This document shows positions 9,401 to 18,201 of a stretch of 64,000 nucleotides of DNA, piece after piece. Made by a program: the position numbers and the translations under genes. The stretch lies in NCBI GenBank assembly GCA_963793675.1, contig CAWCBA010000007.1:75118-139117 (forward strand), given 5' to 3'. Origin of the DNA: RPQJ01 sp963793675. GTDB lineage: Bacteria; Pseudomonadota; Gammaproteobacteria; Steroidobacterales; Steroidobacteraceae. The stretch's first letter is position 1, and every line of letters begins with the position of its first letter. A model generated the notes under the pieces. That model searched no databases and was not told the DNA's origin. It worked only from the letters and a program-made list of their open reading frames with translations.

Positions 9401-10072
9401 GAAACTCTGGGTCTCTATCTCACCGGCCATCCGATTGCCGAATACGAGCGCGAGCTGCGGCCGATCACCAGCGGGCCCATCGCCGACGTCGGTGGCGCCA
9501 AGCCGGTGGGCGCCGCGGGCGAGGAGAAGGGCAGCCAATGGCGCGGCCCGGGGCGCAGCGTGACCGTCGCCGGGCTCGTGCTCGAGATCCGCAAGCGCGG
9601 CGGGCGTACCAGCTTCATCCTCGACGATCGCAGTGGACGGCTCGAGGTCACGATGTTCGAGGACGTCTACCAGCAGTTCCGCTCGCTGGTCTCGAAGGAC
9701 GCGATTCTGGTCGTCGAGGGCGGCCTGCGCTGGGACGACTTCATCGACGACTGGCGCCTGAGCGCGAAGAAGATCATGGACGTCGACCAGGCGCGCGAAC
9801 AGTACGCGCGCAACCTCGTGTTGCGCTGGCCGGCCGCCGGGGCGGGAAACGGAGATGCCGGCAAGCTCGTCGCCGCGCTCGAGCAGGCCCTCAAGCCGAG
9901 CCAGGGTGGACGTTGCAACGTCGCCATCCGGTACGCGACGGGCGATGCTGCCGCGATCCTGCAGTTCGGCGAGCAGTGGAAGGTGCGGCCCTCGCGCGAG
10001 CTCATCGAACGGCTGGGGAGTCTGGTAGGCCGTGACGGCGTCGAGTTGTATTACGCGCCGCGCGACACCTGA
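6482..10072 (+). CDS. dnaE: DnaE, DNA polymerase III alpha subunit
   Basis: DnaE is the catalytic subunit of the replicative DNA polymerase III holoenzyme. The 1196-residue protein begins with a PHP domain (RFVHLHVHTEYSLVDG). The C-family palm has the catalytic aspartates in PDFDVDF at about residues 411-417. These are followed by the fingers, the tandem helix-hairpin-helix region, an OB fold (VTVAGLVLEIRKRGGRTSF, about residue 1025 onwards) and the C-terminal tau-binding part. The ATG at 6482 is chosen because the conserved PHP motif begins a few residues later. Length is close to the E. coli protein (1160). It follows rnhB by 19 bases. Confidence 0.97.
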   Translation: MAARFVHLHVHTEYSLVDGVVRIGSDTSDGRVLREGLLDATVRMGMPAVALTDQANLFALVKFYKTAQSTGVKPLIGVDALVRDDNERNDPSRLVLLCQDGRGYLNLTRLVTRSYLEGQGKHGPTLHREWLNRETTRGLIALSGARAGDVGRALVGNRESEARAALDTWLELFGDRYYLELQRTGRPGEEDCIAGSLQLAVTLGVPVVATNDVRFIRPEDFEAHEARVCIHEGTMIADPSRPRRYSEEQYLRSPDEMATLFADLPEALENSVEIARRLNLEIKLGKPSLPAYPVPAGQTTEEHLRAESKLGLDQRWPVIATQLGTHIPREDYESRLASELDVICQMGFAGYFLIVADFIHWARENGVPVGPGRGSGAGSLVAYSLGITDLDPLHYDLLFERFLNPERVSMPDFDVDFCMEGRDRVIDYVAQRYGRERVSQIITYGTMAAKAVVRDVARVQGLSYGFADSIAKLIPFELGITLDDALDKEEELRKRYRNEDDVRQLIDLARALEGLVRNAGTHAGGVVIAPSVLTDFAPLYCEAGGTSVVTQFDKDDVEAAGLVKFDFLGLRTLTIIDWAVRTINAERARSGEPPLDMSTLPMDDAPTYALLKRCETTAVFQLESRGMKDLIKRLQPDTFEDIIALVALFRPGPLQSGMVDDFIDRKHGRIGGGIDYLHPDLKPVLFPTYGVILYQEQVMQIAQVLAGYTLGGADLLRRAMGKKNAEEMAQQRSIFVAGATSRGVAENVAVHIFDLMEKFAGYGFNKSHSAAYAVLSYHTAWLKAHYPAAFMAAVLSSDMDKTDKVVTLIDECNRMGLTVEPPDVNASQYMFTVSGPRSIRYGLGAIKGVGQAAVENMLEERNGNGRFRDLRDLCRRLDLNKVNRRVLEALIRSGAADSMGGMRYRSTLMHQLPAAMQAADQSSRAQAAGQEDLFGLAEPAPAAAAPVAAEADAKVMQETLPEWGEAVRLTGERETLGLYLTGHPIAEYERELRPITSGPIADVGGAKPVGAAGEEKGSQWRGPGRSVTVAGLVLEIRKRGGRTSFILDDRSGRLEVTMFEDVYQQFRSLVSKDAILVVEGGLRWDDFIDDWRLSAKKIMDVDQAREQYARNLVLRWPAAGAGNGDAGKLVAALEQALKPSQGGRCNVAIRYATGDAAAILQFGEQWKVRPSRELIERLGSLVGRDGVELYYAPRDT

Positions 10073-10170
10073 AGTGCGCTCGGCAGCGTCGTTCCGGCGG
10101 CACTTGCGGCCGTTCCCCGGACCCATGTAAGAATGCGTGCAAATCGATAATGGCGGGAGGGTGGCGCTAC

Positions 10171-10632
10171 ATGGACATGGAAGGCTGGCTGAAGGAACTC
10201 CGGGTACCGCGCGAAGCGTATCGCGTCGTGTCGCTGTTGCCGCTCGTGTACGTCGCCTGGGCCGACGGCAAGATCCAGAAGAGCGAACGCGACGTGATCC
10301 TGCACATCGCACGTGAGCGCGGCATGCTCGATCACGGCGGCGAAGATGCGCTTGCGCGCTGGCTCAGTGAGCCTCCGTCGAAGCAGCAGTTGAAGGCCGA
10401 TCTCGCCGCGCTCAATGAACTCGCACGCAGCGACCGCAGGCTGAAGGAAGAGTTCGGCGCCGACGAGGCGCAATTGCTGCTCGCCTGGTGCCAGGATGTC
10501 GCCGACGCGGCCGGTGGCCTGCTCGGTCTCAAGTCCGCACGCACGGAAGCGGAGAATGCTGCACTCAAGACCATCGCCGGCGCGCTCGACATGCGCAACG
10601 CCACGCAGTGGCGGGCGACGCTCAAAGCCTGA
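10171..10632 (+). CDS. TerB-like domain protein
   Basis: This 153-residue soluble, all-helical protein resembles the TerB/DjlA-N family: PLVYVAWADGKIQKSERDVI matches the TerB pattern of a small hydrophobic segment followed by ADG and an acidic residue. The second half repeats a weaker version of the pattern (SARTEAENAALKTIAGAL). The ATG at 10171 is preferred over one at 10150, because GGGAGG at 10155-10160 is spaced ten bases before it. No other Ter genes are nearby, so a tellurite role is not implied. It stands alone between dnaE and accA, with a gap of about 240 bases on its downstream side in which I see no gene or clear signal. Function unknown. Confidence 0.7.
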   Translation: MDMEGWLKELRVPREAYRVVSLLPLVYVAWADGKIQKSERDVILHIARERGMLDHGGEDALARWLSEPPSKQQLKADLAALNELARSDRRLKEEFGADEAQLLLAWCQDVADAAGGLLGLKSARTEAENAALKTIAGALDMRNATQWRATLKA

Positions 10633-10876
10633 ACGGCAGGCGTCGCCCCGTCGATGCGGGCGTCGTTCGCCGGGACGCCTCAAGACTGTGCCCGGGCGCT
10701 CCGTACCCTGAAGGTCTTATGGCCGTGCCGTGGGCGGGTTTGCGGCATCCCGTCCGGTCGGAACCCGGCGTGGGCTGCGATGCTGTTGTAGCAGTGACGT
10801 CGCAGCGGCCCGAATCCGGCTGAGTTGCAGCCAGCTGATTTGCGCCGGCGCCGGGTGTCCGGCATCCTTCGGGCCC

Positions 10877-11839
10877 ATGGCATTGAGTTTCCTGGAATTC
10901 GAGCAGCCCATCGCCGAGCTCGAGGCGAAGATCGACGAGCTGCGCTTCGTCTCCTCCGACGCCGAGATCAATATCGGCGAGGAGATAGCGCGCCTGCGGG
11001 CGAGGAGCCGGGCGCTCACCAACAGCATATTCGCCAACCTCACGGCGTGGCAGGTCGCACAGCTCGCGCGCCACCCGCAGCGTCCGTACACGCTCGATTA
11101 CGCGGTTTCGATCTTCGACGAATTCCAGGAGCTGCACGGTGACCGCATGTATGCGGACGATCTCGCGATCGTCGGCGGTTTTGCGCGACTCGCGGGCCGG
11201 CCGGTCATGCTGATCGGCCACCAGAAGGGCCGCGACACCAAGGAAAGGGTGCGCCGCAATTACGGCATGCCGAAGCCTGAGGGTTACCGCAAGGCATTGC
11301 GGCTGATGCAGCTCGCTGAGCGCTTCCGTATCCCGCTCATCACGCTGATCGACACCCCGGGGGCCTATCCCGGCGTCGGCTCCGAGGAGCGCAACCAGAG
11401 CGGCGCGATCGCCCGCAACCTGTTCGAGATGTCCTCCCTGCGCGTGCCCGTGATCACGGCGGTCATCGGCGAAGGCGGTTCGGGCGGTGCGCTCGCCATC
11501 GGGGTGTGCGACCGGCTGATCATGCTGCAGTACTCGATCTACTCGGTGATTTCGCCGGAAGGTTGTGCGTCCATCCTCTGGAAGAGCGCCGACAAGAAGG
11601 AAATCGCGGCTGATGCCATGGGCATCACTGCAGAGCGCCTCGACAAGCTCGGCCTGGTCGACGAAGTGCTGCGTGAGCCGCTCGGCGGCGCCCACCGCGA
11701 TCCGCAGGCCATGTCGGATTCGCTCAAGGAAGCGCTGGTGCGGCACCTCGACGAGGTTTCGCAGCAGCCGGAGGACGCGCTGCTGGCGCAGCGGTATGAG
11801 CGCCTGCGCGGCCAGGGCGTCTATCGCGCGGCCAACTGA
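10877..11839 (+). CDS. accA: AccA, acetyl-CoA carboxylase carboxyltransferase alpha subunit
   Basis: AccA pairs with AccD to transfer the carboxyl group from carboxybiotin to acetyl-CoA, making malonyl-CoA for fatty acid synthesis. The 320-residue protein starts MALSFLEFEQPIAELEAKI, contains DEFQELHGDRMYADD, GHQKGRDTKE, TLIDTPGAYPGVGSEERNQ and GEGGSGGALAIGV (oxyanion-hole glycines), and ends in the usual helical tail. The frame is open 147 bases upstream, but the conserved N-terminus fixes the ATG at 10877. The tilS GTG start follows 31 bases after the stop. Confidence 0.96.
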   Translation: MALSFLEFEQPIAELEAKIDELRFVSSDAEINIGEEIARLRARSRALTNSIFANLTAWQVAQLARHPQRPYTLDYAVSIFDEFQELHGDRMYADDLAIVGGFARLAGRPVMLIGHQKGRDTKERVRRNYGMPKPEGYRKALRLMQLAERFRIPLITLIDTPGAYPGVGSEERNQSGAIARNLFEMSSLRVPVITAVIGEGGSGGALAIGVCDRLIMLQYSIYSVISPEGCASILWKSADKKEIAADAMGITAERLDKLGLVDEVLREPLGGAHRDPQAMSDSLKEALVRHLDEVSQQPEDALLAQRYERLRGQGVYRAAN

Positions 11840-11870
11840 GCCGCGCCGCGCCCGCCCGGGCCCGCAGGAC

Positions 11871-13281
11871 GTGTTCACCCCTCACCGACTGGCGGCAAGC
11901 CTCGCTCCCTTGCTCGCCGTGGTCCCAGCGGCCAGTCAGGAACGATCTGCAGGACTTTGCATCGCGCTGAGCGGCGGGCTCGACTCGACGGTACTGCTGG
12001 TCGCGCTGGCGCAGTTGGCGAAAGCGGGAAGCCTGGCCGCGCGCCTGCGCGCCATCCACGTCGATCATTCGCTGCATGCCGATTCAGCGCAGTGGGCGCG
12101 TGCGTGCCGGGAGCTGGCGGGCTTGCACGGTGTCGCCTTCGACGAAGTCAGGGTCGCCGTGAACCTCGACGCGGGCCAGAGTCCGGAAGCTGCCGCGCGC
12201 GAGGCTCGCTATGCCGCACTCTCGGCCCGGCTCCGACCCGGTGAGGTGCTGCTTACCGCCCACCACGCCGACGACCAGCTCGAGACCATCCTGCTGCAGT
12301 GGCTGCGCGGAGGCGGGCTGCGCTCGATCGCGGGCATGGCGCCGCTCGGCCGCCTCGGTGCGGCGGCATGGCACGCGCGGCCGCTGCTCGAATTTCACGC
12401 GCGACGAGCTGGCCGCCTGGGCCGGCACGCAGGGCCTGCGCTGGCAGGAGGACCCCTCGAACCTCGATCGTCGTTTCGACCGCAATTACCTGCGCCTCGA
12501 AGTCCTGCCCGTGCTGCGGCAGCGCTGGCCTGCGGTCGCGGCGACCGCAGGGCGGGTGGCCGAATACGCCCGCGACGCGCTCGCAGCCGAGGCCGCCTGC
12601 GTCGCGCAGGACCTGCCGCGGGTCCTGGCCGGCACTGCGATCGAACTCGACGCGTTGCAATCGCTGCCCGAGCCGCGACAGCGCGCCGTATTGCGCGCCT
12701 GGCTGGCCGGGCTGAACCTCGCGCCCGCGTCCGCGCGCAGCCTGGCCGCCCTGCGGCGCGACATGACGATCGCGGCAGCGGATCGCATTCCCGAGACGCG
12801 CTGGCCGGGCGTGGTGGTCCGTCGTTACCGCGGGCGCCTGCATGCCGATGCGGCGGGCGAGGTCGAGCCGCACGAGGGCAGCTGGCCGACGGCCGGTGGC
12901 GCGACCTATGCCTGGTCCGCCGGGTCTTCGATCGCGCTGTTGCCCGACGTCGGCGTCGGGCTCAGTCGCGAGCGCCTGCCCGGGCGGGTCGACGTGCGCA
13001 GACGCACCGGTGGCGAGGTATTCCTGCCTGCCGCAGGCGAACATCACCGCCCGTTGCGCAAGTGGCTGCAGGAACACGACGTGTTGCCCTGGCGTCGGCA
13101 GGACCTGCCGCTGCTTTTCGCGGGCGATCGCCTGATCGCCGTGGCAGATCTTGGGGTTGCGGCGGAATTTGCCGCCCGCTCCGACGAGCCCTCGTGGCGC
13201 ATCGCCTGGAACCGGCGTGGCGCCGTGACCGAAGCCGACGTGCTCTCATCGAAGTGGCCAGCAGACCCTCCGATCCGCTAG
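11871..13281 (+). CDS. tilS: TilS, tRNA(Ile)-lysidine synthetase, interrupted by a +1 frameshift near 12395
   Basis: TilS converts C34 of the CAU-anticodon isoleucine tRNA to lysidine using lysine and ATP; it is normally essential. The PP-loop SGGLDSTVLL (residues 34-43 from a GTG start at 11871) and the HHADDQLET motif are in the first frame up to RPLLEF. The second frame resumes at FTRDELAAWAGTQGLRW and carries EDPSNLDRRFDRNYLR, the central domain and the C-terminal anticodon-binding domain. One extra T in a TTT run at 12393-12395 accounts for the break. The start is a GTG because no ATG precedes the PP-loop in this frame at a suitable distance. Confidence 0.88.
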
Positions 13282-13289
13282 ACTGCTCT

Positions 13290-13312
13290 CCCGTCGTACT
13301 TCATGCGACGGG
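13290..13312 (+). other. Inverted repeat in the tilS-pyrG gap
   Basis: CCCGTCG at 13290-13296 and CGACGGG at 13306-13312 form a 7-bp perfect stem with a nine-base loop, ending seven bases before the pyrG ATG. There is no T run after it, so it is not a standard intrinsic terminator. It could sequester the region just upstream of the pyrG start, but this is speculative. Confidence 0.35.
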
Positions 13313-13319
13313 GACTCCA

Positions 13320-14969
13320 ATGACCAAATTCATCTGTGTGACCGGCGGTGTCGTTTCGTCGCTGGGCAAGGGCATTGCTGCCGCGTCGTTGGGTGCCATC
13401 CTCGAGGCCCGTGGCCTGAAGGTGGCCATGGTCAAGCTGGACCCGTACATCAACGTGGACCCGGGCACCATGAGCCCGTTCCAGCACGGCGAAGTCTTCG
13501 TCACCGACGACGGCACCGAGACCGACCTCGACCTCGGCCACTACGAGCGCTTCGTGCGCACGACCACGGGCCGCAACAGCAACTTCACGACCGGGCGCAT
13601 CTACGAGCGCGTGATCGCGAAGGAACGCCGCGGCGATTACCTCGGCGCGACGGTGCAGGTCATCCCGCACATCACCGACGAGATCAAGCACTGCATCCGC
13701 ATGGGCGCGGGCGATTCCGACGTCTGCATGGTCGAGATCGGTGGAACGGTCGGCGACATCGAGTCGCTGCCGTTCCTCGAAGCGATCCGCCAGCTGGGCG
13801 TTGAACTCGGCCGCAACAACGTGCTGTACATGCACCTGACGCTGATCCCTTACATCGCGACCTCGGGCGAGATCAAGACCAAGCCCACGCAGCATTCGGT
13901 GAAGGAGCTGCGTTCGATCGGCATTCAGCCGGACCTGCTGCTCTGCCGTTGCCAGGACCCGCTGCCGCCCGAGCATCGGCGCAAGATCGCGCTGTTCACC
14001 AACGTCGAAGAACGGGCTGTCTTCTCGGCAGTGGACGCCGACGACATCTACAAGATCCCTTCGCTCCTGCACGAGCAGAAACTCGACGAAATCGTCTGCG
14101 AGAAGTTTGGCCTGCACAACCTGCCGGCAGCCGACCTCAAGGAATGGAACCAGGTGGTGGCTGCCAAGGCCAGCCCGGACCTCACGATCGACCTGGCGAT
14201 GGTCGGCAAGTACGTCAACCTCAAGGACGCCTACATCTCGCTCAACGAGGCGCTGATCCACGCGGGCTTGCGCACGCGAACGCGCGTCAGGGTCGAGTTC
14301 ATCGAGGCGACCGACATCGAGAAGCACGGCTCCAGGGCGCTGGCCGGGATGGACGCGATCCTCGTGCCGGGCGGCTTCGGCGAGCGCGGCATCGAAGGCA
14401 AGATCGAAGCCGTGCGCTATGCGCGCGAAAACAGGATCCCGTACCTCGGCATCTGCCTCGGCATGCAGCTCGCCATCATCGAGTACGCGCGCCACGTCGC
14501 CGGTCTCGAGGGCGCGCACAGCACGGAGTTCAATCGCGCTTCGCCGCATCCGGTCATCGCGCTGATAACCGAGTGGCAGGACCAGAAGGGCACGGTCGAG
14601 GCGCGCGACGAGGCGTCGCAGCTCGGCGGCACGATGCGGCTCGGCGCGCAGGAGGTCCGCATCTCGCACGGCTCGCTCGCGCATGCGGTCTATGGAACCG
14701 ACGTGGTCCGCGAGCGTCATCGCCATCGCTTCGAGTTCAACAACAACTACCTGCAGCGCCTGATGAACGCGGGCCTGCGGTTCTCGGGTTTCTCGCGCGA
14801 CGGCCTGGTAGAGATCATCGAACTGCCGCAGCACCCGTTCTTCGTCGCGAGCCAGTACCACCCTGAATTCCGTTCGACGCCGCGTGACGGGCATCCGCTG
14901 TTTACCGGGTTCATCCGCGCCGCGCGCGAGCACAAGACGGGCAAGCTGCCGGTGGCGGCGGGCGCATGA
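13320..14969 (+). CDS. pyrG: PyrG, CTP synthase
   Basis: CTP synthase aminates UTP to CTP with glutamine and ATP. The 549-residue protein has the N-terminal synthetase domain (KFICVTGGVVSSLGKGI, DPYINVDPGTMSPFQHGE, GGTVGDIES) and a C-terminal class I glutamine amidotransferase domain. The nucleophilic cysteine is in GICLGMQLA (Cys379, the same number as E. coli) and the His-Glu pair in QYHPEFRSTP. The ATG at 13320 gives the conserved MTKFI start. kdsA begins inside the stop codon overlap (ATGA), and eno follows, the common pyrG-kdsA-eno order. Confidence 0.97.
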   Translation: MTKFICVTGGVVSSLGKGIAAASLGAILEARGLKVAMVKLDPYINVDPGTMSPFQHGEVFVTDDGTETDLDLGHYERFVRTTTGRNSNFTTGRIYERVIAKERRGDYLGATVQVIPHITDEIKHCIRMGAGDSDVCMVEIGGTVGDIESLPFLEAIRQLGVELGRNNVLYMHLTLIPYIATSGEIKTKPTQHSVKELRSIGIQPDLLLCRCQDPLPPEHRRKIALFTNVEERAVFSAVDADDIYKIPSLLHEQKLDEIVCEKFGLHNLPAADLKEWNQVVAAKASPDLTIDLAMVGKYVNLKDAYISLNEALIHAGLRTRTRVRVEFIEATDIEKHGSRALAGMDAILVPGGFGERGIEGKIEAVRYARENRIPYLGICLGMQLAIIEYARHVAGLEGAHSTEFNRASPHPVIALITEWQDQKGTVEARDEASQLGGTMRLGAQEVRISHGSLAHAVYGTDVVRERHRHRFEFNNNYLQRLMNAGLRFSGFSRDGLVEIIELPQHPFFVASQYHPEFRSTPRDGHPLFTGFIRAAREHKTGKLPVAAGA

Positions 14970-15796
14970 GGCTCTGCGGTTTCGAGGTCGGGCACGACCG
15001 TCCGTTCTTCCTGATCGCGGGACCCTGCGTCGTCGAAAGCGAGGGCCTCGTGCTCGACGTCGCGGGCCGCATGCAGGAGATCACGCGTGCGCTCGGCATC
15101 CCCTACATCTTCAAGGCGAGCTACGACAAGGCGAACCGTTCGTCGCAGGCGAGCTTTCGCGGCCCCGGGATCGAAGCTGGCTTGCGCATCCTGTCGGAAG
15201 TGAAGCGCCAGCTCGGTCTGCCGGTGCTCACCGACGTGCACGAGGACACGCCGATGGCGGAGGTCGCCTCGGTCGTCGACGTGCTGCAGACCCCGGCTTT
15301 CCTGTGCCGCCAGACCAACTTCATCCTGAGCGCGTCGAGCCAGGGCAAGCCCGTCAACATCAAGAAGGGCCAGTTCCTGTCGCCATGGGAGATGAAGAAC
15401 GTCGTCGACAAGGCGCGGTCGACCGGCAACGAACAGGTGATGGCGTGCGAGCGGGGTTTCTCGTTCGGCTACAACAACCTCGTATCCGACATGCGCTCGC
15501 TCGCCGTGATGCGCGAGTACGCCCCCGTCGTCTTCGACGCCACGCATTCGGTGCAGCTGCCGGGCGGACAGGGCAGCGCCTCGGGCGGGCAGCGCGAATT
15601 CGTGCCGGTGCTGGCAAGGGCAGCGGTTGCCGCGGGCGTCTCCGGCGTATTCATGGAAACCCACCCCGACCCGGCGAAAGCGCTCTCGGATGGCCCCAAC
15701 GCGTGGCCGCTCGATCGCATGCGCTCGTTGCTCGAGGTGATGCAGCAGATTGACGCAGCCGTGAAGCAGCGGCCCTTTGAGGAATCGAATCTATGA
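14966..15796 (+). CDS. kdsA: KdsA, 3-deoxy-8-phosphooctulonate synthase
   Basis: KdsA condenses phosphoenolpyruvate with arabinose 5-phosphate to KDO 8-phosphate for the LPS inner core. The 276-residue TIM-barrel protein shows the family segments FFLIAGPCVVESEGL, FKASYDKANRSS, GLRILSEVK, LTDVHEDTP, QTNFI and MACERGFSFGYNNLVSDMR. It overlaps pyrG upstream and eno downstream by four bases each, which suggests coupled translation. The kdsB gene for the next dedicated step is at the far end of the window. Confidence 0.96.
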   Translation: MRLCGFEVGHDRPFFLIAGPCVVESEGLVLDVAGRMQEITRALGIPYIFKASYDKANRSSQASFRGPGIEAGLRILSEVKRQLGLPVLTDVHEDTPMAEVASVVDVLQTPAFLCRQTNFILSASSQGKPVNIKKGQFLSPWEMKNVVDKARSTGNEQVMACERGFSFGYNNLVSDMRSLAVMREYAPVVFDATHSVQLPGGQGSASGGQREFVPVLARAAVAAGVSGVFMETHPDPAKALSDGPNAWPLDRMRSLLEVMQQIDAAVKQRPFEESNL

Positions 15797-17091
15797 CCAG
15801 GATCATCGACATCAAGGCCCGCGAAATCATGGATTCGCGCGGCAATCCCACCGTGGAAGCGGACGTCTTCGTCGCAGGCGGCGCGATGGGCCGTGCGGCC
15901 GTGCCGTCGGGCGCGTCAACGGGCACGCGCGAGGCCGTCGAACTGCGCGACGGCGACAAGAAGCGCTACATGGGCAAGGGCGTGCTGCAGGCCGTGCGCA
16001 ACGCCAACGGCGAACTGCGCACTGCGCTGCTCGGCCACGACGTCATGGACCAGCGCGGCATCGACGCGACGATGATCGCGCTCGACGCCACCGAGACCAA
16101 GTCGCGCCTGGGTGCGAATGCGCTGCTCGCCGTTTCGCTTGCGTCGGTGCATGCGGCGGCGCGCGCCTCGAAGCAGAGCCTGTTCCGCCACCTCGGCGGA
16201 CCGGGCCGCAAGGTGATGCCGGTGCCGATGATGAACATCATCAACGGCGGCGCGCACGCGGACAACAGCGTCGATATCCAGGAGTTCATGGTGCTGCCGG
16301 TGGGTGCTCCGAACTTCAGCGAGGCGTTGCGTTACGGCGCCGAGATCTTCCACACGCTCAAGAAGGTGCTGCACGAGCGCAAGCTCGCGACGGCAGTGGG
16401 TGACGAAGGCGGGTTTGCGCCGAACCTGCCGTCGAACGAAGCGGCGCTCGAGACGATCCTCGAGGCGGTCGAGCGCGCCGGTTTCAAGGCGGGCCGGGAC
16501 GTGTACCTGGGGCTCGACGTCGCGAGCTCGGAATTCTTCAAGGGCGGCGTCTACTCGCTCGAGTCCGAAGGCCGCAGCTTCAGTCCGGCGCAGTTCGTCG
16601 ATTACCTCGAAGGCCTGGTCAACCGCTTTCCGATCATCACGGTCGAGGACGGCATGGCCGAGGGCGACTGGGACGGCTGGTCGCTGCTCACGCAGCGGCT
16701 CGGCAAGCGGATCCAGCTCGTGGGCGACGACTTGTTCGTGACCAACACGAAGATCCTGCGCGAGGGCATTGCCCGGGGCGTGGCCAACTCGATCCTGATC
16801 AAGCCCAACCAGATCGGCACGCTGACGGAGACGCTCGAGGCGATCGACATGGCGGCCGAGGCGGGCTACAGCGCGGTCATCTCGCACCGTTCCGGCGAGA
16901 CCGAGGACAGCACGATTGCCGACATCGCGGTCGCCACGCGGGCGACGCAGATCAAGACCGGATCGCTCTGCCGCTCCGACCGCATCGCCAAGTACAACCA
17001 GCTGCTGCGTATCGAGGCCGAGCTCGGAGCCGATGCGTCCTACGCCGGCCGGGAGGCTTTCCCGGTCGCCGCCGCGGTCAGTTGTGCTTGA
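15793..17091 (+). CDS. eno: Enolase
   Basis: Enolase interconverts 2-phosphoglycerate and phosphoenolpyruvate; it is also a component of the RNA degradosome in relatives. The 432-residue protein contains IKAREIMDSRGNPTVE, PMMNIINGGAHADNS, the metal-binding VEDGMAEGDWDGW, LIKPNQIGTLTET with the catalytic lysine, and the signature SHRSGETEDSTIADIAVA. Length is typical. The phosphoenolpyruvate it makes feeds the neighbouring kdsA reaction. ftsB follows after 31 bases. Confidence 0.97.
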   Translation: MTRIIDIKAREIMDSRGNPTVEADVFVAGGAMGRAAVPSGASTGTREAVELRDGDKKRYMGKGVLQAVRNANGELRTALLGHDVMDQRGIDATMIALDATETKSRLGANALLAVSLASVHAAARASKQSLFRHLGGPGRKVMPVPMMNIINGGAHADNSVDIQEFMVLPVGAPNFSEALRYGAEIFHTLKKVLHERKLATAVGDEGGFAPNLPSNEAALETILEAVERAGFKAGRDVYLGLDVASSEFFKGGVYSLESEGRSFSPAQFVDYLEGLVNRFPIITVEDGMAEGDWDGWSLLTQRLGKRIQLVGDDLFVTNTKILREGIARGVANSILIKPNQIGTLTETLEAIDMAAEAGYSAVISHRSGETEDSTIADIAVATRATQIKTGSLCRSDRIAKYNQLLRIEAELGADASYAGREAFPVAAAVSCA

Positions 17092-17122
17092 TGCGCCCGG
17101 TTTCTGCTAATCTTCCACGCCC

Positions 17123-17479
17123 ATGACCACCCGGATCATGGCCGGCCTGCTGGCCGTCGTGTTGATGCTGCTCCAGTACCGTATCTGGGCATCGCCCGAC
17201 GGCATGCGCGAAGTCTGGCGTCTCGAGAAGGCCATCGACGTCCAGTCCGCCGAAAATTCCCGGCTCGAAACCCGTAATCGCACGCTTGCCGCGGAAGTCC
17301 GCGACCTCAAGGAAGGCCGCAAGGCCATCGAGGAACGTGCACGCACGGATCTCGGCATGGTCAAGACAAACGAGACCTTCTTCCAGGTCGTGCCGCCCGC
17401 ACAACCCGGATCGGCGACCACGCCGGCACCTGCCGCTGCGGCGGCGGGGCAAAGGACGGCCCGGGCCGACTTGCCGTGA
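17123..17479 (+). CDS. ftsB: FtsB, cell division protein
   Basis: FtsB is a bitopic septum protein that forms a complex with FtsL and FtsQ in the inner membrane. The 118-residue product has one transmembrane segment at about residues 3-19 (RIMAGLLAVVLMLLQYR), then a periplasmic coiled coil (about 29-75, LEKAIDVQSAENSRLETRN onwards). It also has the family sequence ARTDLGMVKTNETFFQVV. The C-terminus is a low-complexity Ala/Pro tail. It lies between eno and ispD as in most Gammaproteobacteria and overlaps ispD by four bases. Confidence 0.93.
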   Translation: MTTRIMAGLLAVVLMLLQYRIWASPDGMREVWRLEKAIDVQSAENSRLETRNRTLAAEVRDLKEGRKAIEERARTDLGMVKTNETFFQVVPPAQPGSATTPAPAAAAAGQRTARADLP

Positions 17480-18180
17480 CCCTCGCGGTCCGGCGCTGGG
17501 CGATCGTGCCCGCGGCGGGGCAGGGTTCGCGCTTCGGCGCTGCGCTACCCAAGCAATACACGCCGCTGCTCGGGCGGCCACTGCTCTCCTGGACGTTGGG
17601 CGCACTGCTGGCCGAGCCCCGCATCGACGGCATCGTGGTCGCACTCGCGCACGGCGACACCCATTGGCAAGGCCTGTCGGAGTTTTCGAATCAGCGCGTG
17701 CGGCGCTGCATCGGCGGCACGCGGCGTGAGTATTCGGTCGCGAACGCGCTCGACGCGCTCGGCGGTGATGCCCGGGACACTGACTGGGTGCTGGTCCACG
17801 ATGCCGCGCGTCCGTGCCTGCGCCGCCACGATCTCGAACTGCTGCTCGACACGCTCGCTGCGGATGCCGTCGGCGGCTTGCTCGCCGTTCCGGTCGCCGA
17901 CACGCTGAAGCGTGCGGACGGCGCGCAGCGCGTGGTTGAAACCGTGGCACGTGACGGGCTCTGGCGCGCGCTCACGCCGCAGATGTTCCGCTATGGGTTG
18001 TTGCTGCGCGCGCTCCGGCTCTGCACGGAGCGCGACCGGCCGGTCACGGACGAAGCAGCCGCGATCGAAAGCCTGGGACTGCGGCCCCGGCTGGTCCGCG
18101 GCCGCGCCGACAACATCAAGGTGACGAACCCGGAGGACGTCGCACTGGCGGAGGCGGTCCTGCGGTCAGAGGAACCCTAA
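17476..18180 (+). CDS. ispD: IspD, 2-C-methyl-D-erythritol 4-phosphate cytidylyltransferase
   Basis: IspD makes CDP-methylerythritol in the non-mevalonate isoprenoid pathway. The 234-residue protein begins from a GTG that overlaps the ftsB stop. It shows IVPAAGQGSRFGAALPKQY (CTP-binding loop), VLVHDAARPCL, VPVADTLKRA, and DEAAAIESLG with ITNPEDVALAEA-like VTNPEDVALAEAVL near the end. The CTP substrate is supplied by pyrG earlier in the block. A 21-base gap with GGAG separates it from ispF. Confidence 0.94.
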   Translation: MTLAVRRWAIVPAAGQGSRFGAALPKQYTPLLGRPLLSWTLGALLAEPRIDGIVVALAHGDTHWQGLSEFSNQRVRRCIGGTRREYSVANALDALGGDARDTDWVLVHDAARPCLRRHDLELLLDTLAADAVGGLLAVPVADTLKRADGAQRVVETVARDGLWRALTPQMFRYGLLLRALRLCTERDRPVTDEAAAIESLGLRPRLVRGRADNIKVTNPEDVALAEAVLRSEEP

Positions 18181-18201
18181 CCGGAGACGAAGGATGGTCG
18201 C

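Noticed and set aside
10100..10150. TTGCGG with a TAAGAA-like -10 before the TerB-like gene
   Set aside because: Both hexamers are weak and the spacing is 18; not strong enough to call a promoter.
7403..10312. An open frame of about 969 codons on the minus strand, opposite dnaE
   Set aside because: Same effect: low stop density opposite a GC-rich gene, Arg/His/Val-rich translation, no known motif, and dnaE is intact on the plus strand.
13278..14933. A 551-codon minus-strand frame opposite pyrG
   Set aside because: Compositional shadow of pyrG; the sense strand encodes a complete CTP synthase.
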